Below are positions 1-9,782 of a DNA stretch of 64,000 bases, one piece after another. The stretch covers positions 62,001 through 126,000 of the forward strand of contig CAWFMY010000028.1 in assembly GCA_963816925.1 (NCBI GenBank). Direction: 5' to 3'. How positions within the stretch are numbered: position 1 is the stretch's first letter; each line of letters starts with the position of its first letter. A program made the translations under genes and the position numbers. Below the pieces are notes generated by a model. That model saw nothing but the letters and a program-made list of their open reading frames with translations. It ran no database searches and was not told the DNA's origin. This DNA is from CAIWHR01 sp963816925. GTDB lineage: Bacteria; Pseudomonadota; Gammaproteobacteria; Burkholderiales; Casimicrobiaceae.

Positions 1-158
1 TCGCGGGCATCCGGCGCGGCCTGCTCGACGGCGTGGTGAGCGTTGCGACGCGTGGCGGGCGTCTTGGGGTGGCGTGGCCGGGACCGGGCGCCGCGGTGAC
101 GATGACGGGACCGGCGGCGACGGTGTTCGAAGGCGAATGGGAGGTGACCGCAGGGTGA
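1..158 (+). CDS. dapF: Diaminopimelate epimerase, C-terminal end (partial)
   Basis: The open frame running in from the left edge (codons from position 3) encodes about 51 residues and stops at TGA 156-158. It contains RRGLLDGVV, a glycine-rich strand, and MTGPAATVFEGEW, which is the conserved C-terminus of DapF (LL- to meso-diaminopimelate epimerase of the lysine and peptidoglycan pathway). The catalytic cysteines lie outside the window. The stop overlaps the likely ATG of the DUF484 gene (TGATG), giving the dapF–DUF484–xerC order common in Proteobacteria. The identification rests on these C-terminal motifs plus the gene order. Confidence 0.8.
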   Translation, partial: AGIRRGLLDGVVSVATRGGRLGVAWPGPGAAVTMTGPAATVFEGEWEVTAG

Positions 159-874
159 TGCACGCCGCATGCGGCACGATGATGAACGCGAACGACGCAC
201 CCACGACAGGACTGCCCAGGATGGACGCCAACACCGTCGCCCAATACCTCAAGGAAAATCCGTCGTTCTTCGAAGACTACGCGGATCTCATTGCCGAGAT
301 CTTCGTTCCGCATCCGCACGGCGGCCATGCGATCCCCATCGCCGAGCGGCAGATCGTCACGCTGCGCGAGAAGAACGCCGAGCTCGAGAACCGGCTCCGG
401 GAGTTGATCAAGTTCGGCGGCGAGAACGACCAGATCGCCGAGAAGCTCCATCGCTCGACGCTCGCGCTCTTCGCGGCGCCCGATCTCGAGACGACGCTGG
501 CCGTGCTCTATCACAGCCTCAAGGAAGATTTCGGCGTGCCGCAGGTCGCGAGCCGGCTCTGGGGGCGCGTGCCCGAGCAATCCTATCTGCCGGAACTCGC
601 GGCGACGACCATGGAATTGCGCGAGTACGCGGACCAGGTCGGCGCGCCGTATTGCGGGCCGAACGCGCCGTTCGAATCGCGCGACTGGTTCGAGCGCGGC
701 GACGCATGGCGGTCGTTCGCCTTCCTGCCGCTGCGCACCGCGCAGACGTTCGGACTCCTCGGGCTTGCGAGCGAGGATTCCGAGCGCTTCTACCCGGGCA
801 TGGGCACCGTCTACCTTACGCGGCTTGCGGAACTCGCAAGCGTTGCCACCGCGCGTTACCTGCCGCTCGCCTGA
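158..874 (+). CDS. DUF484 family protein
   Basis: A 238-residue cytoplasmic protein of the DUF484 family, which sits between dapF and xerC in many Proteobacteria and has a GAF-like fold; its biochemical role is unknown. The N-terminus shows VAQYLKENPSFFEDYADL and VPHPHGG, the family signature, followed by a coiled-coil-like stretch (LREKNAELENRLRELI) and a GAF-like C-terminal half. I chose ATG 158 because a strong GGAGGTG lies at 140-146 and the ATG overlaps the dapF stop. ATG 182 or ATG 221 (MDANTVAQYL, where many homologues begin) are alternatives. It is probably translationally coupled to dapF and co-transcribed with xerC, which starts 21 bases after its stop. Confidence 0.85.
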   Translation: MHAACGTMMNANDAPTTGLPRMDANTVAQYLKENPSFFEDYADLIAEIFVPHPHGGHAIPIAERQIVTLREKNAELENRLRELIKFGGENDQIAEKLHRSTLALFAAPDLETTLAVLYHSLKEDFGVPQVASRLWGRVPEQSYLPELAATTMELREYADQVGAPYCGPNAPFESRDWFERGDAWRSFAFLPLRTAQTFGLLGLASEDSERFYPGMGTVYLTRLAELASVATARYLPLA

Positions 875-895
875 CCTCCGGCCGATCCGGGCGCG

Positions 896-1825
896 ATGAC
901 CAAGACCACGCCGCCTGACTCGCCTTCCCGGCCCGTGGCGCGGGCCAACCTGTCGCTGCTCGAAGGCTTCACCGAATCCCTGACGGGACGGCCCGCGCAT
1001 ACGCGGTCCGCCTACGTTCGCGATGCGTCGGTCCTCGTCGCCGGCGCGGGCGAATCGGCCGTCGACAGCCTCGCGCCGCGCGACCTGCGGCGCCTGCTCG
1101 CGACGTTGCACGGTCGGGGACTGTCCGGGCGGAGCCTCGCGCGGATGCTGTCGTCCTGGCGGGCGTTTTACCGGTTCCTGCAGGAGCGCGATCCAGCGCT
1201 GAAGGACAATCCTTGCGCGGGCCTCAAGCCGCCGCGGTCGACGCGCCGGCTGCCGTCCGTTCTGTCGCCGGACGAGGCCGTGCGCCTCGTCAAGATCGAG
1301 AGCACCGACACGCTCGGGCTGCGCGACCGCGCGCTGTTCGAGCTCGCCTATTCGTCGGGGCTAAGGCTTGCCGAGCTCGCCGGCCTCGATCTCGATCGCA
1401 TCGATCTCGACCAGGGCGAGGTGCGCGTCTGGGGCAAGGGTGCGAAGGAGAGAATCGTGCCGGTCGGCGCCGCCGCGCGCACGGCGATTCGCGCGTGGCT
1501 CCCGGCCCGGGCGACGCTGCCGCCGGGGGATTCGAAAGCGCTGTTTGTGGGCCGCAGCGGGGCGCGGATTTCGCCCCGGGCGATCGAGCGCCGGCTCGCC
1601 GAATGGGCGGTGAAGCAGGGGCTCACCCAACACGTGCATCCGCATATGCTGCGGCATTCCTTCGCCTCGCACGTGTTGCAGTCGTCCGGGGACCTTCGCG
1701 CGGTCCAGGAGATGCTGGGACACGCGAGCATCGCCTCCACGCAGGTGTACACGCACCTCGACTTCCAGTACCTCGCGCAGGCCTACGACCGCGCGCACCC
1801 CCGCGCCAAGCGCAAGCCGAAGTAG
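896..1825 (+). CDS. xerC: Tyrosine recombinase XerC
   Basis: Site-specific tyrosine recombinase (309 aa) that with XerD resolves chromosome dimers at dif. An N-terminal SAM-like core-binding domain (about residues 15-105, with FYRFLQERDP) is followed by the catalytic domain. The catalytic set is present: Arg in SGLRLAEL, Lys in GKGAKERIVPVG, His and Arg in HMLRHSFASHVL, His in LGHASIASTQ and the nucleophilic Tyr in QVYTHLDF. Length is typical of XerC (about 300 aa). Position after dapF–DUF484 identifies it as the housekeeping enzyme, not a mobile-element integrase. The gene is intact. Confidence 0.95.
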   Translation: MTKTTPPDSPSRPVARANLSLLEGFTESLTGRPAHTRSAYVRDASVLVAGAGESAVDSLAPRDLRRLLATLHGRGLSGRSLARMLSSWRAFYRFLQERDPALKDNPCAGLKPPRSTRRLPSVLSPDEAVRLVKIESTDTLGLRDRALFELAYSSGLRLAELAGLDLDRIDLDQGEVRVWGKGAKERIVPVGAAARTAIRAWLPARATLPPGDSKALFVGRSGARISPRAIERRLAEWAVKQGLTQHVHPHMLRHSFASHVLQSSGDLRAVQEMLGHASIASTQVYTHLDFQYLAQAYDRAHPRAKRKPK

Positions 1826-2122
1826 CGCGCACTTCGGCCCGGTTGTTCACGACAGTTCGCCGCGACCGCGACCGCTCGTCGGCTGACCCCCCTTTCGGGG
1901 TTGACCGGGGGCTTGCAATTTATGCGAACGTCATGCAACCTACGTATGCAATTGTCATATGCGGGGTTCCTCCACTGCGGAGTCCGGAGAAGCGGGCCAA
2001 GTGGTCGGATTGACGTCATTCCCTGCGAGTGCCGAAGCGCTGACCCGGTTTCTAGGGCAGGTCGCTACACCCGGAGAGCGGTCTTTGGGTCGGCAAAGCA
2101 GGTCTTCGATAAGAGGTCGTCC
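1826..2122 (+). other. Intergenic leader upstream of the DUF1800 gene
   Basis: No credible gene. A short hairpin (ACCCC at 1886-1890 with GGGGT at 1897-1901) follows xerC but lacks a T-run. Positions 1912-1965 are unusually AT-rich for this window and repeat short words (ATGCAA at 1933, CATATGC at 1957), so this is the likely promoter region for the secreted DUF1800/DUF1501 pair. The last 70 bases before the ATG include GGGTCGGCAAAGC, faintly like part of a c-di-GMP-I aptamer, but the other conserved blocks are missing. A good SD (AAGAGG, 2111-2116) precedes ATG 2123. Confidence 0.4.
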
Positions 2123-4657
2123 ATGCTGCAAGAATTCATCGGCGCGCGGCGCCGCGCGGTGTCCCCAGTGTTTGTCCATGCGTTCGCATTGCTCGGGCTG
2201 GCCGCGGGTCTCGTGGCTGCGATCCCGCAGGCGTACGGGCAGGCGATGCAGGCAGCGATCGGCGTGTATCGCCCGAGCGTGAGCAAATTCTTTTTCGACG
2301 GTAACTTCGACAAGCTCGGTCGACTTGAAGCTTTCGTTCGGCACGCCCGGCTCGACGTCGGCCTGCTGGGCGACCTCGCCGGCGCCGGGAACGCGCTCAT
2401 CCGGTCCTCTACCGCAACGGCACTCTGGTACGTCGACGCAACAAGGATGCCACGATCGACCAGACCATCGTTTTCGGTGGCGCCGCCAACGACATAGCCG
2501 CTGATTGCCGACATGGACGGCGACGGTCGCGAAGATCCGGTCCTGTTCCGGGACGGCCTCTGGTACGTAAGCGCCGCGCACGACGGCGTGTCAGCGCGAC
2601 GTACTGCTTCGGCGCGCCCGGTGACGTTCCGTTGCTCGGCGACGTCAACGGCACCGGGTCGAAGGGGCTCTTCGTCTATCGGAACGGCGTCTGGTACGGC
2701 ACCACCACCCGCAACGGCGTCGTCGACAAGACTCTTCTTCTTCGGCGGCGTGCCGGGCGACATCCCGGCTGATGTTCGACTACGACGGCGACGGGAAGGA
2801 CGACATCGCCATCTTCCGTAACGGCACCTGGTACGTCTCGACGGACCAGGGCGCCACGGTCAAGACGTTCTTCGTCTTCGGCACCGCTGGCGACAAGCCC
2901 CTGTACGCGGGCACCGGCGCGACGACGACGACGTTCCTCGACACCGCGCGGTTCCTCACGCATGCGACGTTCGGGCCGGTGGTGGGGGATATCGCCGCCG
3001 CCGCAGGCGCTTGCCAGACGCCGAACATGAACGTGTGCTTCAACGCCTTCATCGACGCGCAGTACGCGATGGCGCCGACGACAGCTCCCCGTGATGGCGT
3101 ACCAGCCGCAGAACCAGCCCGGCAATTGCACGAGCCCGCTGACCCCCGGTGGACCGGCCGACGCGGCCCTCTTCGGCACCAATTGCCCGCGCGACCTGTA
3201 CACGCAGTTCGTGCCGCAGCGCTTCTTCTTCAAGAACGCGCTGCATGCGCCGGACCAGCTTCGCCAGCGTGTGACGTGGGCCCTGTCGCAGATCCTCGTG
3301 ACGTCGGCGGCCAACGATCCGATCGGCTACGCGAACCGGAATTACCAGCAGCTGCTGCAGAACTATGCGTTCGACAACTTCTGGAACCTCCTGTTCTACG
3401 TCAGCGTCGACCCGCTGATGGGCAACTACCTCGACATGGTCAACAACGCGAAGGCGAACGCGGCCAACGGGACGAACCCGAACGAGAACTACGCGCGCGA
3501 AATCATGCAGCTGTTCTCGATCGGCCTGTGGGAGCTGAACACGGACGGCACGCTGATGCTCGACGGCCTCGGCAACCCGATCCCGACGTATACGCAAAAC
3601 GACATCACCGAGATGGCCAAGGTGATGACCGGCTGGACGTATTACCCGCTCTCCGGCGCCATCAAGTGGAACGCGCCGATCAATTATTTCGTCAACATGT
3701 CGCCCTGCGAAGGTTCGGCGCCGCCGGCCGGTGGCGTGGTCTGCGGCACGACGAACTGGCACGACATCACGGCAAAAGCGCCCGATGGGCATGCCGTTTG
3801 CGGGGAACCAGACGGCGGACACGGACCTCCGCGTTGCGGTGAACGCGCTCTTTTACCATCCGAACACCGCCCCCTTCATCTCCAAGCAGCTGATCCAGCA
3901 CCTGGTGACGAGCAACCCCTCGCCGGGTTACGTGCTGCGTGTCGCGCAACAGTTCGCAAGCTGCACCGCCCTTTACTGCGGCGCAGGCGTGCCGGTGGGC
4001 ACGCGCGGCGACATGAGAGCGGTGGTCAAAGCCGTCCTGCTCGATCCCGAAGCGCTGGCGCCGCGGAATCCGATTACCTCGTCGTTCGGCAAGCTGAAGG
4101 AGCCGGTAATGCTGGTGACGAACCTGCTGCGGGCGGTGAACTCGACGAGCGACGGCGTGTATCCGCTGAACCAGGTCCCGAACATGGACGAGAACGTCTA
4201 CACGTCGCCGACCGTGTTCAATTACTATCCGGCCGACTACGTGATCCCGGGCACGTCCCTTGCGGGCCCGCAGTTCGGAATCTTCAATGCGACGACGTAC
4301 TTCCCGCGCGCCAACTTCATGTACAACCTCTCGCTCGGCGCGAGTTGCCCGGCGGCCACGCCCAACCTCTGCGGCCAGAATCCCGACGCCACGATCGTGG
4401 GATCGACCGGCACGCGGATCGATTACAACCTGCTGACGCCGTACGCCAACAACACGACGAACCTGATCCAGCAAGTCAACAACATGCTGCTGTTCGGCAC
4501 GATGCCGCCCGGAATGAAGCTTGCGATCAAGAACGCGATCGACATCCCGGCGCTCGGCGGCCCCGCTGGACCGTATTCGGCCCAGCAGCTGCTGGACCGG
4601 TCCCGGACCGCGTTGTACCTCGTCACCGTTTCGCCCAAGTACCAACTGGAGTTCTGA
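2123..4657 (+). CDS. DUF1800 family protein with N-terminal FG-GAP-like repeats (frameshifted)
   Basis: Secreted protein of about 840 residues split over several frames. ATG 2123 follows AAGAGG and opens a signal peptide with hydrophobic core FALLGLAAGLVAAI. Next come five or six FG-GAP/VCBS-like repeats of the type DGDGxxDxxxFRxGTWYV (2290-2900), then DUF1800 from FLDTARFLTHATFGPV (about 2938) to the stop at 4655-4657. DUF1800 landmarks include LYTQFVPQRFFFKNALHA, LRQRVTWALSQI, NENYAREIMQLFSIG and FNYYPADYVIPG. Frame changes occur repeatedly at 2300-2770, near 3080 and near 3780. The strong residue conservation across them suggests sequence errors more than decay. The DUF1501 gene follows by one base; the pair is widespread and of unknown function. 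Confidence 0.75.
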
Positions 4658-4658
4658 C

Positions 4659-6101
4659 ATGAGCGCACCTTTCATATTCTCGCGTCGCCGGTTCCTTCAA
4701 CAGGCCGGCGGAACTTCCGCGCTGATGCTGGCCGGCAGCATCGACAAGATCGGGCTTTCGAGCGCCGCGGCGGCGGTGAACGACTACAAGGCGCTCGTCT
4801 GCGTGTTCATGTTCGGCGGCAACGATTCGAGCAACATGGTGATGCCGGTCACCAATTACGGGCAATACCTCACGGCGCGCCCGTTGGCGAGCCGGCATCA
4901 ATATCCCGAAAGGTGACCTGCGAATCCGGTCCCGGGGATGGCGTTGCCGATCACGCCGGCCAACCAGGGTGGCGTGGTCTACGGGCTGCATCCGGCGATG
5001 CCGGAGCTGCGTGAATCTCTTCAACGTCGGCAAGTGCGCGGTCCTGTGCAACGTCGGCTCGCTCTCCGCGCCGATCACCCGCGCGCAGTACATTTCGTCC
5101 AACCACGGCGGCATCAAGGTCCCGGACAATCTGTTCTCGCACAGCGACCAGCAGCAGCAGTTCATGACGGTGATCAACAATTCGACGCCTTGGCGCAGAT
5201 CACCGGCTGGGGCGGCCGCCTGCTGGACGCGATGCAGAGCCAGCTGCCGGCGGCGCTGACGCCGATCTCGATGTCGTTCTCCGGGTCGCAGACGTTCGGC
5301 AACGGGGTCAACGTTCGCTCGCTGTCGCTGCCGACCGGCGGCAATTTCGGCTTCTCGGGGGATGGCGGAAGTGCAACGCAGGTCGCGCGCGCCGCTGCCC
5401 GGTCGACGCTGCTGAAGCTGCCGGACTCGAATCAGATCGTGCAGGCCGCGCAGGGGACGATGGGCGTGGCGCTGAGCTCGAGCCAGCTGCTGAATCCGAT
5501 CATTCAGGGCACCGGCTCGACCGCGATCACGTCCGCGTTCGCGGGCGTGAATTCGGGTCTTGCCAACCAGCTGAAGGCGGTCGCGAAGGTGATCGAGCAG
5601 CGGGCGACGCTGGGCCACTCGCCCGGTCGCGAAATCTTCTTCGTCTCGATCGGCGGGTTCGACACGCACACCGGCGAGATCAGTGGCCACAACAGCCTGT
5701 ACCCGCAGATGTCGAAGGCGATGAATGCCTTCTATCTCGCCACTGCCGGACTGGGTGTGGCGAACAACGTGATGCAGTTCACGCTGTCGGACTTCGGGCG
5801 GACGATGAAACCGAACAGCGCGGGCACCGACCACGGCTGGGGCAGTCACCACTTCATCGTGGGGGGCGACGGCTTTTCGGCCGGCACCGTCAACGGCAAC
5901 AACTTCTTCGGTGTCTATCCCGACCTCACGATGGGCGGTCCGAACGACTCGGGCAACCAGGGACGGTGGATTCCGACGATCTCGATGGATCAATACGGCG
6001 CGACGCTTGCGAAGTGGTTTGGCGCATCTCCGGTCGACGTCGCCCAGATCTTTCCCAACATCGGGAAGTTCGCAACTGCGGACATCGGATTCATCCGGTA
6101 A
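4659..6101 (+). CDS. DUF1501 family Tat-exported protein (frameshifted)
   Basis: About 480-residue partner of the DUF1800 protein. The N-terminus has a Tat-type signal (SRRRFLQQAGGTSALML), followed by VCVFMFGGNDSSNMVMPV, the start of the DUF1501 (sulfatase/alkaline-phosphatase-like) fold. Further family motifs are ISSNHGGIKVPD, FFVSIGGFDTHTGE, TLSDFGRTMKPNS and TDHGWGSHHFIVGG, where the metal- or phosphate-site-like Asp and His residues lie. The frame breaks near 4890-4915, 5010 and 5190, with conserved sequence resuming each time, so I annotate one gene. It is expected in the periplasm or on the surface. A strong terminator follows directly. Confidence 0.75.
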
Positions 6102-6137
6102 CTACGATCCCCTCCGCTGCGCTCGCAGGCAACGCGG

Positions 6138-6172
6138 AAGCCCCCGGGACTCTCCTCCCCGGGGGCTTTTTT
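6138..6172 (+). terminator. Rho-independent terminator after DUF1501 gene
   Basis: A GC-rich inverted repeat (AAGCCCCCGGG at 6138-6148, CCCGGGGGCTT from 6158) with an 8-9 base loop runs into a TTTTTT tract at 6167-6172. It lies about 37 bases after the DUF1501 stop and separates that gene from the converging dinB gene. Confidence 0.9.
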
Positions 6173-6205
6173 CATTCGCGCCGGGATGCGGCCGCCGGAC
6201 GCGGC

Positions 6206-6718
6206 CTAATCGACGATCCGCACGACGCCGGGCAACCACGGGAGGTCGGTGACACCGGGATCGCGGCCTGCCTGCCTCATCAGTGTCGTCAATTGTCCGC
6301 GATGGTGCGTGCCGTGGTTGAAGAAGTGCATGACCGCAACCGCACGCGGCAATTCGCGCGTGCGCCCGTCCACACGGCTCGCGTAGACGAGGGTCCCCGC
6401 GAGCCATTCCGGCGTCACGTTGCCCGCCCAATCGAGGATGCTCTTGTCGGTGCGCTCGCGCTCGCGGGCGAGCTCGTCGAATTGCGCATACATGTCCGCG
6501 CCGAACGCGGGGACCGCGCAGGGCTCGTCGACGAAGCGGCCGAGCCACATCCGGTCGCCCCACAGCAGGTGGTTGAGCGTGCCGTGCATCGAGCCGAAGA
6601 AGGCGCCGCGATCGAGCTTGCGTTGCGCGTCCTCGATTTCCGAGAGCACCGCATAGAGCCGCTCGTTCATCCAGCGGTTGTAGCGCGCCATCACCTGGCA
6701 GTACGACGGCGCGATCAT
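6206..6718 (-). CDS. DinB family protein
   Basis: A 170-residue DinB/DUF664-like four-helix metal-binding protein. The three metal-ligand histidines are visible: one in MHGTLNHLLWGDRMW and two in HFFNHGTHHRGQLTTL. MARYNRWMNERLY near the N-terminus is also typical. Members include thiol-dependent S-transferases and many of unknown role; this fits its position downstream of gshA, the first enzyme of glutathione synthesis, but the substrate cannot be read from sequence. ATG at 6716-6718 was chosen because the in-frame sequence upstream is arginine-rich and lies antisense to gshA. Confidence 0.8.
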   Translation of the reverse strand: MIAPSYCQVMARYNRWMNERLYAVLSEIEDAQRKLDRGAFFGSMHGTLNHLLWGDRMWLGRFVDEPCAVPAFGADMYAQFDELARERERTDKSILDWAGNVTPEWLAGTLVYASRVDGRTRELPRAVAVMHFFNHGTHHRGQLTTLMRQAGRDPGVTDLPWLPGVVRIVD

Positions 6719-6780
6719 CTCAAAATGGCTGAGCGACCCGGGCCGCTCGCCGAAATTTTGATTCGTCCTGGCCACGCAAA

Positions 6781-8071
6781 TCACGCGGGAACGGCGTCGG
6801 CGGCTGCCGCGAGCTCCTCGACCTCGATCGCCGCGGCGAGTTGCGCGAGCCGCGCGACGACGCCGTACGCATAGAAGCGGTTCGGCGGACAGCCGGCCGG
6901 CTCCGCGAGGTCGGGAATGCACGGCGCCTCGAACGCGAGCGGCACGAACCGCGCGCCCGGCGCGTTCAGGTTCTCGTCCTTGCCGCGCTCGGTGTGCACG
7001 CGGTAGAAGCCGCCGACGACGAAGCGGTCGATCATGTAGACGACGGGCTCGGCGATCGCATCGTGGATCGACTCGAAGGTCGGCACGCCCTCCTGGATGA
7101 TCACCGAGCTCACTTCCAGGCCCTCTTTCACGACCGCCATCTTGTTGCGCTGCTTGCGGTTGAGGCCGACGACCTCGGACGGATCGCGCACCGTCATGAT
7201 GCCCATGCCGTAGGTGCCGGCATCGGCTTTGACGATCGCGAACGGCTTTTCCGCGATCCCGTACTCCGCGTACTTGACGCGGATCCGGTCAAGGAGCGTC
7301 GCGACGTTCGAGGCGAGGCACTCCTCGCCGGCGCGGTCCTCGAAATCGACCATCCCGCAGACGCCGAAATACGGGTCGATCAGCCACGGATCGATGCCGA
7401 GCATCGCGCCGAATTCCTTCGCCAGCGTGTGGAAGACGCCGAAATGATGCGACTTCTTCCGGTTGTACCAGCCGGCCTCGACCGGCGGGGCCACGGGCTG
7501 GTCGATGCCCTGCAGCACCGCCGGCGGTCCGGACGAGAGGTCGTTGTTGAGCAGCACCATGCACGGGTCGAAGTCGGCGAGCCCGACGCGGCGCCCGTTG
7601 CGCACGATCGGCTCGAGCGTGAGCGCGCCGCCCGAGGACAAGGGAACCGTCGTGGGCTCCGCGAGGCCGGGAATCAGCGAGCCGATGCGCACGCGCATGC
7701 CGGCCTGCGCGAGGATGTTGCGCAGCGTGTCGACGTTCTGCAGGTAGAAGGTGTTGCGCGTGTGGTTCTCGGGGACGAGCAGCACGCCGCGCGCATCGGC
7801 GCAGACGCGCTCGACCGCCGCCTGGATCGCCTGCACGCACAGGGGCAGGAAACGCGGGATTCAGATTGTTGAAGCCGCCCGGAAAGAGGTTCGTGTCGAC
7901 CGGCGCGAGCTTGAAGCCGGCGTTGCGGAGATCGACCGACGCATAGAACGGCACCGCCTGCTCCTGCCAGTGCGTGCGCAGCCAGCGCTCGATGTCGGGC
8001 ATCCGGTCGAGAAAGCGCTGCTCGAGCTCGAGGAGCGGCCCTTGCAGCGCGGTGGTGAGATGGGGAACCAT
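6781..8071 (-). CDS. gshA: Glutamate–cysteine ligase, Acidithiobacillus type (one frameshift)
   Basis: ATP-dependent gamma-glutamylcysteine synthesis, first step of glutathione formation. The reconstructed protein is about 429 residues, matching the beta-/Acidithiobacillus-type GshA and not the E. coli type. It starts MVPHLTTALQGPLLELEQRF and contains NLFPGGFNNLNP, KSHHFGVFHTLAKEF, KADAGTYGMGIMTV and FYRVHTERGKDENLNAPGA. One extra G in the GGG at 7856-7858 shifts the frame; removing it joins the two halves without loss (NNLNP then RFLPLCVQAIQAA). This is probably a sequencing error in an essential-type gene. It is separated from upstream amt by a terminator, so it is transcribed independently. 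Confidence 0.88.
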
Positions 8072-8092
8072 GAAGCCGGCAATTGTATATGG

Positions 8093-8123
8093 AAAAAAAC
8101 GGGGCGCCTTTTGGGGGCGCCCC
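8093..8123 (-). terminator. Rho-independent terminator after amt
   Basis: On the minus strand GGGGCGCC and GGCGCCCC form an eight-base stem (8116-8123 and 8101-8108) with a short loop, followed by a G and a seven-T tract (8093-8099 on the plus strand reads A7). It terminates the porin–glnK–amt transcript before gshA. Confidence 0.9.
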
Positions 8124-8217
8124 GAATAGCCACTGAGGAGAGATTGCAACAACCTGCGGGAGGAGGATCCCGCCTTGCGGGCGGCCCGCGATGGATTGCG
8201 GCGCCGCCGACAACCGT

Positions 8218-9771
8218 TTACATGCGATACGCGGATTCGCCGTGCGACGAGATGTCGAGCCCTTCGCGCTCCTGTTCCTCGGTCACGCGCAGGCCCACGA
8301 GCATGTCGACGATCTTGTACGCGATGAAGGCGACGACGCCGGACCATACGATCGTCGTCAGCACGCCGGTGCCCTGGATGACCAGTTGTTCGCTGATATG
8401 GTAGTCGGGGCTGATCTTGTTCGCGACGTAGTCGTAGACGCCCTGGCCGCCGAGCGCCGGCGCCGCAAAGACGCCGGTGAGCATCGCGCCCAGGATCCCG
8501 CCGACCGCGTGCACGCCGAATACGTCGAGCGCATCGTCGGCGCCCAGCATGTGCTTGAGACCATTGACGCCCCACAGGCAGACCACGCCCGCGAGGAGCC
8601 CCAGCACCAGCGCGCCGTTGGTGCCGACGAAGCCGCAGGCGGGGGTGATCGCAACCAGGCCCGCGACGGCGCCCGACGCCGCGCCCAGCATCGACGGCTT
8701 GCCCTTCGCGATCCACTCGGCGAACATCCACGACAGCACGGCGGCGGCGGTCGCGACCAGCGTGTTGATGAACGCGAGCGCCGCGGTGTCGCCCGCTTCG
8801 AGCGCCGATCCGGCGTTGAACCCGAACCAGCCCACCCACAAGAGCGATGCCCCGATCATGGTGAACGTGAGGTTGTGCGGCGCCATCGAGTCCTTGCCGT
8901 AACCCACTCGCTTGCCGATCACGTAGGCGCCCACCAGGCCGGCTACGCCGGCGTTGATGTGCACGACCGTGCCGCCCGCGAAGTCGAGCGCGCCCTTCTG
9001 CCACAGCCAGCCGCCCTTCGCGCTCTCGGAGGCGAGCGTTGCCGCGTCCTTGATCCCGTCCGGCCCGGGCCAGAACCAGACCATGTGCGCGATCGGGAGG
9101 TACGCGAACGTGAACCACAGCACCGCGAACAGCAGCACCGCGGAGAACTTCGCGCGCTCGGCGAACGCGCCGACGATGAGGCAGACCGTGATTGCCGCGA
9201 ACGTCGCCTGGAACACGACGAAGAGGTATTCGGGAATCACGACGCCCTTGCTGAACGTCGCCGCCGTCGCAAACGATCCCACGCCGTCCTTGATCGTGAA
9301 AATCCCGTTCAGGAACAGCCGATCGAGGCCGCCGAAACCGGCGTTGCCCTCGGTGAACGCGATGCTGTAGCCGTAGATGGCCCAGAGCACGACGATCAGC
9401 GAGAAGATCACGAACACCTGCATCAGGATCGACAGCATGTTCTTCGAGCGGACGAGGCCGCCGTAGAACAACGCGAGGCCGGGGATCGACATCATGATCA
9501 CGAGCAGCGTGGCGACGATCATCCACGCGTTGTCGCCCTTGTTGGGCGAGGGCGGCGCTGCGGCGGGCGCGGCGGCCGCCTCGGCAGGTGCGGCTGCCGC
9601 TGCGGCGGGCGCCGCGGCAGGCGCAGGTGTTGCCGCCGCGGGTGCGGCGGCGGGCGCCTGCGCGAGCAGCATGGGCTGTGCAGCCAGGGCGACGTCGTTG
9701 CCCAGTGCCGGGGTGGCGGCGGCGAGCGCGAGGGCGCCGGCGACCGCGAACATTGCGAGCATGCGTTTCAT
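8218..9771 (-). CDS. amt: Ammonium transporter Amt
   Basis: Integral membrane NH4+/NH3 channel (517 aa). The start has a cleavable-type signal peptide (MLAMFAVAGALALAAATPAL), then an unusual Ala/Pro-rich linker of about 45 residues, then eleven expected membrane spans from AWMIVATLLVIMMSIPGLAL onward. Amt landmarks include GLALFYGGLVRSKN, FNAGSALEAGD, HAVGGILGAMLTG (second pore histidine) and a C-terminal regulatory helix. It lies 11 bases after glnK, whose PII product gates Amt. The whole operon is behind a sigma-54 promoter. The low-complexity linker makes it longer than the usual 400-430 residue core. The gene is intact. Confidence 0.95.
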   Translation of the reverse strand: MKRMLAMFAVAGALALAAATPALGNDVALAAQPMLLAQAPAAAPAAATPAPAAAPAAAAAAPAEAAAAPAAAPPSPNKGDNAWMIVATLLVIMMSIPGLALFYGGLVRSKNMLSILMQVFVIFSLIVVLWAIYGYSIAFTEGNAGFGGLDRLFLNGIFTIKDGVGSFATAATFSKGVVIPEYLFVVFQATFAAITVCLIVGAFAERAKFSAVLLFAVLWFTFAYLPIAHMVWFWPGPDGIKDAATLASESAKGGWLWQKGALDFAGGTVVHINAGVAGLVGAYVIGKRVGYGKDSMAPHNLTFTMIGASLLWVGWFGFNAGSALEAGDTAALAFINTLVATAAAVLSWMFAEWIAKGKPSMLGAASGAVAGLVAITPACGFVGTNGALVLGLLAGVVCLWGVNGLKHMLGADDALDVFGVHAVGGILGAMLTGVFAAPALGGQGVYDYVANKISPDYHISEQLVIQGTGVLTTIVWSGVVAFIAYKIVDMLVGLRVTEEQEREGLDISSHGESAYRM

Positions 9772-9782
9772 CTCTTTTCCCC

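Noticed and set aside
896..1825. xerC as an integrase of a mobile element
   Set aside because: Position after dapF–DUF484 and full XerC length identify the housekeeping recombinase; no att-like repeats or cargo are seen.
2041..2122. Possible c-di-GMP-I riboswitch upstream of the DUF1800 gene
   Set aside because: Only the GGG-CGGCAAAGC-like block is present; the GCAAACC and GAAA tetraloop elements are missing, so I do not call it.
7289..9526. Long open frame (745 codons) on the minus strand across gshA and amt
   Set aside because: Arg/Ala/His-rich shadow of amt in another frame; only its last part is real gshA sequence, joined through a frameshift.
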